Shown: positions 1 through 4,652 of the stretch, piece by piece
How the letters are laid out: each line of letters opens with the position of its first letter
Numbering within the stretch: the first letter of the stretch is position 1
Source of the DNA: Vulcanisaeta sp. UBA163
Lineage (GTDB): Archaea; Thermoproteota; Thermoprotei; Thermoproteales; Thermocladiaceae
Direction of reading: 5' to 3'
Length of the DNA stretch: 5,217 nucleotides
Assembly (NCBI GenBank): GCA_002496475.1
Contig: DAJV01000033.1
Span: forward strand, 1-5,217
Made by a program: the position numbers and the translations under genes
Notes under the pieces: generated by a model
Database searches by the model: none
What the model was told of the DNA's origin: nothing
What the model saw: the letters and a program-made list of their open reading frames with translations, nothing else

Positions 1-240
1 GGCGCCGCTGGCGAATACGCCTGACGGCACCGCAACAAAGGTGTAGGCTGTATAGAGGTCGGCACCAACGAGGAACCACACGAGGAATGTACCCAACCTA
101 CGACCAGCCAAGGCCCACTCATGCAGTTGATTAAGGTCTCCCCTGCGCCACCTGGCGCCGTAGAATCCGAGGAATATGAATATTACGAAGAAGCCGAGGA
201 ATATTCCCCAACCCAGTGGACCTATTAATGGACCTGCCAT
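1..240 (-). CDS. Sodium:solute symporter (SSS family), N-terminal 80 residues; runs off the left edge
   Basis: This is the first 80 residues of a membrane transporter of the sodium:solute symporter family, which drives uptake of a solute with a cation gradient. Residues 8-27 form a hydrophobic first membrane segment. They are followed by a basic loop (around residues 28-35) and then the family signature E-W-A-L-A-G-R-R-L-G-T (residues 41-51), W-F-L-V-G-A-D-L-Y-T-A-Y-T (55-67) and F-V-A-V-P (68-72). This pattern is known from the SSS branch that is paired with DUF3311 proteins, including monocarboxylate permeases; the actual substrate cannot be told from this fragment. The ATG at 240 is preceded by GAGGTGA (Shine-Dalgarno) with 6 bases between, and the gene follows DUF3311 after a 6-base gap, so the two form one operon. 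The rest of the gene (family length about 450-550 residues) lies beyond position 1. Confidence 0.88.
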   Translation of the reverse strand, partial: MAGPLIGPLGWGIFLGFFVIFIFLGFYGARWRRGDLNQLHEWALAGRRLGTFLVWFLVGADLYTAYTFVAVPSGVFASGA

Positions 241-246
241 GCTTCT

Positions 247-253
247 TCACCTC
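247..253 (-). promoter_or_regulatory. Shine-Dalgarno site for the symporter, overlapping the DUF3311 stop
   Basis: Read on the minus strand the bases are GAGGTGA, complementary to the usual archaeal 16S rRNA 3' end (ATCACCTCC). The last three bases are the TGA stop of the DUF3311 gene. The site sits 6 bases before the symporter ATG at 240. It supports that start and argues for re-initiation within an operon. The gene-leading starts in this window lack such a site, which matches the known split between leaderless first genes and SD-led internal genes. Confidence 0.75.
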
Positions 254-471
254 TTACTTGGGTAGAGCAGGAATACGCCTATTACGAAGAGTATTGAGGA
301 TATTAGAAGCCATAGTGTTTGGGACCAGTAGAAGTATGGTACGCCACCAAGTTCGGGCTGGACAGCATTATATAGCGGTAGTAACGTGTAGTATATCCAT
401 GGTATTATAAAGAGTATGCCAGCAATAACCTTACGCCAGGTATGTACATTTTTACTTGTTTCCGCCGTCAT
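247..471 (-). CDS. DUF3311 family small membrane protein, symporter partner
   Basis: A 74-residue protein with two predicted membrane segments, about residues 15-34 and 51-70, joined by a short loop rich in Pro, Gly and aromatic residues. The features that identify DUF3311 are L-P-L-Y-N (31-35), then P-E-L-G-G-V-P-Y-F-Y-W (39-49) and a Trp/Leu-rich second helix. In the known family these proteins are encoded directly before SSS transporters and are thought to be accessory subunits; the exact role is not established. The start chosen is the ATG at 471. A longer frame would begin at the ATG at 504, but that codon lies within the TATA-like box CTTAAAAAT (493-501), and the 471 start falls at the expected distance for a leaderless transcript. 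The C-terminus is short and basic (P-S-K-R). Confidence 0.85.
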   Translation of the reverse strand: MTAETSKNVHTWRKVIAGILFIIPWIYYTLLPLYNAVQPELGGVPYFYWSQTLWLLISSILFVIGVFLLYPSKR

Positions 472-492
472 AATGATTAATATAACATGATC

Positions 493-501
493 ATTTTTAA
501 G
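493..501 (-). promoter_or_regulatory. TATA-like promoter of the DUF3311-symporter operon
   Basis: The minus strand reads CTTAAAAAT, ending 21 bases before the ATG at 471. This places transcription start at or next to the start codon, as in leaderless crenarchaeal genes. It lies back to back with the phosphoesterase promoter in the 82-base divergent spacer (472-553). Confidence 0.6.
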
Positions 502-518
502 CAATACCTAGCAGATAG

Positions 519-529
519 ACTTAATTTAG
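519..529 (+). promoter_or_regulatory. TATA-like promoter of the phosphoesterase gene
   Basis: ACTTAATTTAG is centred about 30 bases before the ATG at 554. No Shine-Dalgarno sequence is seen between it and the start codon, so a very short or absent leader is likely. The spacing and AT-rich core fit a crenarchaeal TATA box; the exact start site cannot be read from sequence. Confidence 0.5.
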
Positions 530-553
530 ATCCCATTAACTCAGTAAATATTA

Positions 554-1123
554 ATGGGCGTCAAGATACTACATATATCCGATGCACATGGTGATAGGTA
601 TTATATAAACTCAATAGGAAATATCGCAAAGAATATTAACATAATAATCGTTAGCGGTGACTTTGAGGACCCGGAAATACTTAACTTATTAAGTAATTAC
701 GGTAAACCTGTATACGCAGTCATGGGTAATATGGATCCCCATAACACTAGGTCGACGGCCCATCAATTCTTGATTGACGGCCGTGTAATAACTGTTGAGT
801 CATTTTACCTAGCCGGTTACCCAATCAATGCAAGCGATATTAAAGACCTGGGGCCCAGGTTAGTACTCGTATCGCATTATCCGCCTTATGGGACCAACGT
901 TGATAGGGCATGGAATGGAGCACATATTGGTAGTAAATCAGTACGTAAATTAATTGAGTGCGTTAAGCCGTTAACCGTATTGTGTGGCCATGTTCATGAA
1001 TCCCGCGGTGTTGATAAATTGGGTAATACCATCATTGTTAATCCAGGTCCGCTGATCAATGGTTACTATGCAATAATAGACATTGATGGCAATACGATTG
1101 ACGTGGAGTTGAATAAATTATGA
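554..1123 (+). CDS. Calcineurin-like metallophosphoesterase (YfcE/MJ0936-like)
   Basis: A 189-residue soluble phosphoesterase with the full two-metal motif set: D10-x-H12 (I-S-D-A-H), G35-D36, G58-N59-M-D61, S-H108-Y-P-P, and G-H146-V-H148-E. A family-typical N-P-G-P stretch follows at residues 163-166. No metal ligand is missing, so it should be an active metal-dependent phosphodiesterase or phosphatase. Length and motif spacing match the small YfcE/MJ0936-type phosphodiesterases. The natural substrate is unknown for most of this family and nothing nearby identifies it. The ATG at 554 puts the first beta strand (V-K-I-L-H-I-S-D) right after the start and has a TATA-like box at leaderless distance. 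The gene stands alone: it is divergent from the transporter operon and convergent with the operon at 1216-2480. Confidence 0.88.
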   Translation: MGVKILHISDAHGDRYYINSIGNIAKNINIIIVSGDFEDPEILNLLSNYGKPVYAVMGNMDPHNTRSTAHQFLIDGRVITVESFYLAGYPINASDIKDLGPRLVLVSHYPPYGTNVDRAWNGAHIGSKSVRKLIECVKPLTVLCGHVHESRGVDKLGNTIIVNPGPLINGYYAIIDIDGNTIDVELNKL

Positions 1124-1152
1124 CCCACCCGGGCACTAGACCTGGGTGGGTC
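1122..1152 (+). terminator. Strong GC-rich hairpin starting in the phosphoesterase stop codon
   Basis: GACCCACCC (1122-1130) pairs perfectly with GGGTGGGTC (1144-1152). Three further pairs (1131-1133 with 1141-1143, one of them G-U) extend the stem to 12 bp with a 7-base loop. The first two stem bases belong to the TGA stop codon. It could end transcription, protect the mRNA 3' end, or act as a barrier between two converging genes. There is no T-run directly after it, and known archaeal termination depends mainly on T-rich tracts, so the terminator label is inference. A weaker alternative hairpin, CCCTG (1152-1156) with CAGGG (1170-1174), adjoins it. Confidence 0.55.
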
Positions 1153-1215
1153 CCTGGCGTGAATGCATGCAGGGGGCATTATTGCCTAGGTCAGTAATTA
1201 ATTTATTAGTATTGG

Positions 1216-1485
1216 TTAAGATCCCTGTTTTGATACGGAGAAGTGTAGTAGGTCATCGTCCATCGATACCACTCCTCTTTTTCTTAGCGTCCACAGTATG
1301 TCGACTACGTATGGTCTTATCATTGCCTCCAGGTCATCGTTTAGGTTGATCCCTCTTTTCCTAAGCTCCTCGATTACTGAATCAACGAAGCTCAGCGTCT
1401 CGTTTTTTCCCTTTATACCGCCTAGTTTGTTTATTGTTATCTCCTCAATAATTCTCCTTATCTCCTCCGGTATGTTTATGCTCAT
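1216..1485 (-). CDS. Small unknown protein, translationally coupled to the DUF2400-like gene
   Basis: An 89-residue protein that I do not recognise. It has no cysteine, signal peptide or membrane segment, and looks mostly helical (about residues 6-18, 29-45 and 50-70) with many charged residues. A motif appears twice: L-R-K-R-G followed by two hydrophobic-rich residues and an acidic N-D-D-L or D-D-D-L (residues 41-52 and 67-79). This may be a duplicated helix-turn element or chance. The ATG at 1485 overlaps the TGA stop of the upstream gene (ATGA, 1482-1485), so the two proteins are made from one mRNA and are probably partners. The tight coupling supports it as a real gene. No function can be assigned; a small adaptor or regulator of the neighbouring protein is only a guess. 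Confidence 0.72.
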   Translation of the reverse strand: MSINIPEEIRRIIEEITINKLGGIKGKNETLSFVDSVIEELRKRGINLNDDLEAMIRPYVVDILWTLRKRGVVSMDDDLLHFSVSKQGS

Positions 1486-2480
1486 TTAATGTTCACCCAG
1501 GTGAACTTCATGCATACCTTGTTTAATGGACACTCGCTGCATTTAAGTCTTGAGCAGTATTCATGCCCTATTCTGAATGCGCCTCTTTCGTAGATTATTG
1601 GGTCACTGCTTAATTTACCAATTGCCCTAACCAAGCCCTTAACCTCATCAACCTTTATTGTTAAGTTACTGTCCTTATTTGGGAGTATTTTGTTTATTAT
1701 CCTTAGTGCATGGTCATTGTTTATTGCTAGGAAGGCGCCGCTCCTTATGGTGACCATTGTACTGTACACATCAGCTATTAATGTGTACTGCCTATAGTTA
1801 CCCCTGGTTAGTATTCCGAGGGCTATTGGTAGGTTGGTCTCATGGGACACCCACCTAATGAACGTCCTAATGGCTCTCCTCCTCCTCTCGTTTACCTTAG
1901 GTGGGTAAAACATGGGTAGCGCCTTTTCGAACGCCTCTATGTTCCTAAACTTGGGTATCCACTTGATCAGTGTTGTTCCGTAGGACCTCGTTAATTTCCT
2001 TAACCCGTAAACAAAGCTATGCACCGCCTCGTTAATGTTCTGAATACTCTCCTTCTTAACTCCCTCGCTTTCATAATCACTTAATAGTTTCATACTTATT
2101 TCACTTATCAATGAGTAACTGGGGTTCGTTATCACCCTGTTTATTGCATTATAATTCCTCATCATTACCCTATATATCAATTCATTCCTTAGGTTTTGGA
2201 ATCCAGTGAATATCACTGTGACCAGTAATAGGTAACGAAGAAGCTCTTCAGTCTTGGGTATATTCAAGTATAATTGAATGATGGAGTCAACATCAATCCT
2301 TCCCTTACCTCTAGTCATCTCTTGGGTGTATGTTTCACGTATTCTTTGATACGTAGCCATTAACTCACTTGGTAAATTCTCAAATATTATCTCCTTAATT
2401 GATAGCCCATATTCATTAATAGCCCTTATTATATCCTCGTACCTATCCCTATTCCTCAGGTCAATTTCAAGAGAGCTCAT
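1482..2480 (-). CDS. DUF2400-like protein (distant HhH-GPD relative) with C-terminal four-cysteine cluster
   Basis: A 332-residue soluble protein. The middle and C-terminal parts resemble DUF2400 (TIGR02757): a basic run leading into F-I-R-W (residues 198-210, compare K-R-x-x-x-F-L-R-W-M in the family), then L-I-A-D-V-Y (234-239) where the family has an L-D-T-H-like sequence, and D-P-x-x-Y-x-x-x-A-F-R-I-G (293-305). DUF2400 is uncharacterised and appears related to HhH-GPD base-excision glycosylases; on that alignment D237 would match the catalytic Asp. No clear L-P-G-V-G hairpin is visible. The C-terminus carries the only four cysteines, C309, C314, C317 and C323 (C-x4-C-x2-C-x5-C), close to the C-x6-C-x2-C-x5-C [4Fe-4S] loop of endonuclease III/MutY. 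DNA binding or repair is therefore inferred, not shown. It has its own TATA-like box, leads a two-gene operon, and overlaps the next gene by ATGA. The family assignment is from memory of motifs and is moderate. Confidence 0.68.
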   Translation of the reverse strand: MSSLEIDLRNRDRYEDIIRAINEYGLSIKEIIFENLPSELMATYQRIRETYTQEMTRGKGRIDVDSIIQLYLNIPKTEELLRYLLLVTVIFTGFQNLRNELIYRVMMRNYNAINRVITNPSYSLISEISMKLLSDYESEGVKKESIQNINEAVHSFVYGLRKLTRSYGTTLIKWIPKFRNIEAFEKALPMFYPPKVNERRRRAIRTFIRWVSHETNLPIALGILTRGNYRQYTLIADVYSTMVTIRSGAFLAINNDHALRIINKILPNKDSNLTIKVDEVKGLVRAIGKLSSDPIIYERGAFRIGHEYCSRLKCSECPLNKVCMKFTWVNIK

Positions 2481-2505
2481 TGGCTCTAAATGCGTGGAGT
2501 CACTG

Positions 2506-2516
2506 AAATATAAACC
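2506..2516 (-). promoter_or_regulatory. TATA-like promoter of the DUF2400-like operon
   Basis: The minus strand reads GGTTTATATTT, a near-canonical archaeal TATA box. It ends 25 bases before the ATG at 2480, so the transcript should start within a few bases of the start codon. No Shine-Dalgarno sequence is seen. This supports the ATG at 2480 as the start. Confidence 0.62.
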
Positions 2517-2551
2517 TTGGTATTACGCGACTTAAATCAGTGATGAAAGGA

Positions 2552-2564
2552 TCATATTGAAATA
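2552..2564 (+). promoter_or_regulatory. Possible TATA-like promoter of the SDR gene
   Basis: TCATATTGAAATA, preceded by the purine-rich GAAAGG, is centred about 27 bases before the ATG at 2584 and would give a leaderless transcript. A second AT-rich candidate, CTTAAATC (2531-2538), would instead give a leader of roughly 25 bases with no ribosome site in it. The first is preferred on spacing, but both are weak. Confidence 0.35.
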
Positions 2565-2583
2565 GCGCCAGTGTCCCTATTTA

Positions 2584-3378
2584 ATGATGGATCTAGGACT
2601 AAGGAATAGGGTTGCCCTTGTAACTGCATCAAGCAGGGGAATCGGACTCGGCATTGCCAGGGTACTCGCTCAAGAGGGCGCGAGGGTCATTATCAACGCC
2701 AGGCATGATGATGAACTCGCCAAGGCTAGAGAAACCATTACCAAGGAAAGTGGAGCTGAGGTGTTGGCCGTTAAGGCTGACTTAACGGTTAAGGATGACG
2801 TAAATAGACTCGTTAAGGAGTCTATGGATACCTTCGGTAATATTGACATACTTGTTTTCAATGCAGGGCCGCCAAAGCCAGGTACATTCTCTCAATTAAA
2901 TGAAGATGATTGGGAATACGCAACTAGACTACTCCTACTCAGTGCCGTCTGGCTCACTAGGCGCATTGTTGATAATATGGTTAGCCGAGGCTGGGGTAGA
3001 CTCATCTACGTAACATCACTAACCCTTAGGCAACAAGTGCCAAACCTAGTGCTCTCAAACACCGTCAGGCTCAGTCTGGCAGGCCTGGTTAAATCACTGG
3101 CCATTGAGTATGGACCCCATGGAATAACAGCTAATGGCATTATGCAGGGCTACATAGCTACCGAGAGAATAAACCAACTCGCCCAGGAGGAGGCTAGGAC
3201 GAGGGGTATTAGTGTTGATGAGGTTATTAAGGCATGGAGCAGGGAAATACCCACTGGCAGGTATGGAAAACCCGAGGAGGTAGGCTACCTAGTGGCTTTC
3301 CTAGCCGGTGATAAGGCAGCATACATAAACGGCTCAATGATATTAATTGATGGGGGCTACGTGAAGTGCGTGTCTTAA
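2584..3378 (+). CDS. SDR family oxidoreductase, atypical BKR-like subgroup lacking the Tyr/Lys pair
   Basis: A 264-residue Rossmann-fold short-chain dehydrogenase/reductase. The nucleotide-binding motif is T-A-S-S-R-G-I-G-x-G (residues 14-23). R40 after the second strand (I-I-N-A-R) suggests NADP(H), and N93-A-G and V-T-S145 are present. Where classical SDRs have Y-x-x-x-K, this protein has S158-x-x-x-R162 (L-S-N-T-V-R). From family knowledge, a subgroup annotated as 3-oxoacyl-ACP-reductase-like (cd05344) shares this L-S-N-x-x-R pattern, with an R-Q-x-x-P-N-L stretch before it, so this is a subgroup trait rather than damage. The substrate and even the reaction are uncertain. The C-terminal P-T-G-R-Y-G-K-P-E-E-V-G and I-D-G-G motifs are intact. 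Two ATGs are adjacent (2584, 2587); family proteins usually begin M-D-L-G-L, so the second may be used. The gene appears monocistronic. Confidence 0.88.
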   Translation: MMDLGLRNRVALVTASSRGIGLGIARVLAQEGARVIINARHDDELAKARETITKESGAEVLAVKADLTVKDDVNRLVKESMDTFGNIDILVFNAGPPKPGTFSQLNEDDWEYATRLLLLSAVWLTRRIVDNMVSRGWGRLIYVTSLTLRQQVPNLVLSNTVRLSLAGLVKSLAIEYGPHGITANGIMQGYIATERINQLAQEEARTRGISVDEVIKAWSREIPTGRYGKPEEVGYLVAFLAGDKAAYINGSMILIDGGYVKCVS

Positions 3379-3527
3379 GGGATAAAAATCCTTGGCATTT
3401 AAATAATGGATACGTCATACTTAATAATACATGGGTTGAGGGTTAAAGGAATTAAAGGTAGGGAAAACACATGATGGCATTTAAAGACTACGTATCCTGT
3501 TTTAAGGAATGTGGGACTTTAGGTACG

Positions 3528-3535
3528 TTATAAAG
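3528..3535 (+). promoter_or_regulatory. Orphan TATA-like box in the intergenic gap
   Basis: TTATAAAG resembles an archaeal TATA box and would start transcription near 3553-3560. No recognised gene follows at leaderless distance. The first ATG downstream (3571) opens only 9 codons, and the 57-codon frame at 3604 would have a leader of about 45-50 bases. It could serve a non-coding RNA or be chance in AT-rich DNA. Confidence 0.3.
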
Positions 3536-3603
3536 ACGTCAACGTTAGGGCTTGGAGATCCGTAGAATACATGATGATTATAATACCCTTGGTATACTGA
3601 GTC

Positions 3604-3777
3604 ATGAATACGTTAGGGCTAAGGTCACGATTAAGCCCTGTGAGGCTCCAGGCTGGGTCAAAGATGAAGGGAAGAAGGAGACAAATAATCAGGGCATCAG
3701 CAAAACTCGCTCAAGTATTCGTGGAGAAAGTTAGACAACGCCTTGAAAAACATGAGGATCATCTTCCCATTTTGTGA
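3604..3777 (+). CDS. Possible small basic protein (57 residues), doubtful
   Basis: This frame runs from the ATG at 3604 to the TGA at 3775-3777. The second half, from an internal ATG at 3664, is the more protein-like: a basic start K-G-R-R-R-Q followed by a stretch that could form an amphipathic helix (A-K-L-A-Q-V-F-V-E-K-V-R). No family is recognised. No Shine-Dalgarno sequence precedes either ATG, and the TATA-like box at 3528-3535 is too far for a leaderless start. A competing frame in another phase (TTG at 3552 to 3734) overlaps it, so at most one is real. It could be a small gene, a fragment of a decayed gene, or chance. Confidence 0.22.
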   Translation: MNTLGLRSRLSPVRLQAGSKMKGRRRQIIRASAKLAQVFVEKVRQRLEKHEDHLPIL

Positions 3778-3791
3778 AAATAATTTGATCC
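3756..3791 (-). terminator. Possible 3' end signal for the PAC2 gene
   Basis: On the minus strand, just after the PAC2 stop (3803), the DNA is AT-rich with a short ATTATTTT run (3778-3785). It is bracketed by a 6-base inverted repeat GGATCA/TGATCC (3756-3761 and 3786-3791). T-rich DNA after a stop is the usual archaeal termination signal, but this tract is short and the repeat weak. Confidence 0.25.
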
Positions 3792-3802
3792 ATCTAATAT
3801 AA

Positions 3803-4615
3803 TTAATAAACCACTGGTAATTCCTCCTTTGGCGGCTTCATGTACATCTCAAGGTTCTTATCCACCAAGAATGCATACTTGTTTGCATGTTCGGCTAATT
3901 TATCGGTGGGTATTTCAAAACTAATAATCTTGCTCAGGGCTTTTATTAACTTGAGGGCTGCGGTGACGTCAGGTCCGTACCTACCAACCATTTGATTAAG
4001 TATTGCCAATACGTCCTTATGGCTTGATATTTTCCCGCTCTCAATTAACCTATTGATGGCTGTTAGCACCTTTGATTCAGCGAGTAGTAGGACACCATTT
4101 ATGTTCCTAGATAGCACGGAATCAAGGAATACGGCCTCTATGCCTGTTATCGTGGCCTCTTGAAGCGGTATTAAACCCGATTGCTTGTATTCATCAGTAT
4201 GGCTTTCCTCACTTACGAAATACACATTATCGGTCTCCTGCTCAGTGAGTAATGAGGTTGATGTTAGGCATACAACACGACCAACGGAGTTATCCTCAGC
4301 CCAGTCCAGGATCTTATTAACGAACTGATCATAGAGCATTGGCGGGATCGGCACGTGTTGCCTAATGACCACTATTGCATGCTCCCTATCAAAGAACAAC
4401 CTATAGGGTAGTTTTGCCGCGCCATTAATAACCGTGACAATGGGTATGTGGCCCCTCGGCTTTATTGAGCCAATTTCCTCCATCTTAAGGGTCTCCACGA
4501 GGTACTCAATGGCAACTATTGAAGCTAGGCTAGGCTCTGGACAGGCCATTATTAGCGTATTACGTGGATCCCGCGGTATCGACTTAATCTTAATATCGAA
4601 GGTCTCCGCCGGCAT
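3803..4615 (-). CDS. PAC2 family protein (archaeal proteasome assembly chaperone-like)
   Basis: A 270-residue soluble protein of the PAC2 (formerly DUF75) family, to which the archaeal PbaA/PbaB proteasome assembly factors belong. The fold is suggested by an early strand and helix L-I-M-A-C-P-E-P-S-L-A-S-I-V-A-I-E-Y-L (residues 21-39), a strand-rich middle with R-Q-H-V-P-I-P-P-M (85-93), I-L-D-W-A-E-D-N-S-V-G-R-V-V-C-L (102-117), and the later T-G-I-E-A-V-F-L and N-G-V-L-L-L-A-E blocks (157-180). The Gly-rich loop usual near the N-terminus (P-G-x-G-x-V-G) is replaced by P-E-P-S-L-A-S. The protein ends V-V-Y, close to the HbYX tail by which such chaperones dock on the 20S proteasome, but with Tyr last. 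The ATG at 4615 is chosen because a TATA-like copy lies 23-30 bases upstream. A start at 4732 would add 39 residues overlapping the upstream gene with no family support. The role is inferred from the family. Confidence 0.8.
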   Translation of the reverse strand: MPAETFDIKIKSIPRDPRNTLIMACPEPSLASIVAIEYLVETLKMEEIGSIKPRGHIPIVTVINGAAKLPYRLFFDREHAIVVIRQHVPIPPMLYDQFVNKILDWAEDNSVGRVVCLTSTSLLTEQETDNVYFVSEESHTDEYKQSGLIPLQEATITGIEAVFLDSVLSRNINGVLLLAESKVLTAINRLIESGKISSHKDVLAILNQMVGRYGPDVTAALKLIKALSKIISFEIPTDKLAEHANKYAFLVDKNLEMYMKPPKEELPVVY

Positions 4616-4637
4616 ATCACAACTTAAAGGGGGCCCT

Positions 4638-4652
4638 AACTTAAATAATTTA
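4638..4652 (-). promoter_or_regulatory. TATA-like promoter of the PAC2 gene, overlapping the upstream stop codon
   Basis: The minus strand reads AAATTATTTAAGTT, with the core TTTAAGTT (4638-4645) at -23 to -30 from the ATG at 4615, the right place for a leaderless transcript. The element runs into the TAA stop of the molybdenum hydroxylase gene (4650-4652). PAC2 therefore probably has its own promoter rather than depending on the hydroxylase operon. The same eight bases recur at 4621-4628. Confidence 0.55.

Larger units (their letters stand above)
3379..3802. other. 424-base gap without a convincing protein gene
   Basis: Between the SDR stop and the end of the PAC2 gene no frame matches a family I recognise. 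The stretch holds two copies of GGCATTTAAA (3394-3403 and 3476-3485), both promoter-like. It also holds an 8-base inverted repeat GGATACGT/ACGTATCC (3408-3415, 3490-3497), a TATA-like box at 3528-3535, and a hairpin AGGGCT/AGCCCT (3615-3620, 3634-3639). A 57-codon open frame lies at 3604-3777. The base mix is similar to the flanking DNA. It may carry a small RNA, a tiny gene, or the worn-out remains of an older gene; sequence alone does not decide. Confidence 0.5.

Noticed and set aside
1146..1489. Plus-strand open frames over the 89-residue gene and the end of the phosphoesterase hairpin.
   Set aside because: They are antisense to a gene supported by ATGA coupling, and their translations are low-complexity Ser/Leu/Ile-rich, as expected of shadow frames.
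2540..2546. A perfect C-box sequence GTGATGA before the SDR gene.
   Set aside because: No CTGA D box lies within guide distance; the nearest is ATTGA. It sits in a divergent promoter region and is most likely chance.
3571..3600. Possible C/D box guide RNA: ATGATGA (3571-3577) followed by CTGA (3597-3600).
   Set aside because: The 19-base spacing is longer than the usual 10-14, the C'-like box is poor (GTCATGAA), and no second CTGA follows at the right distance.
3552..3734. A 60-codon open frame with a TTG start in the intergenic gap.
   Set aside because: No recognised family, a rare start with no ribosome site, and it conflicts with the more protein-like frame at 3604-3777. Not supported as a gene.
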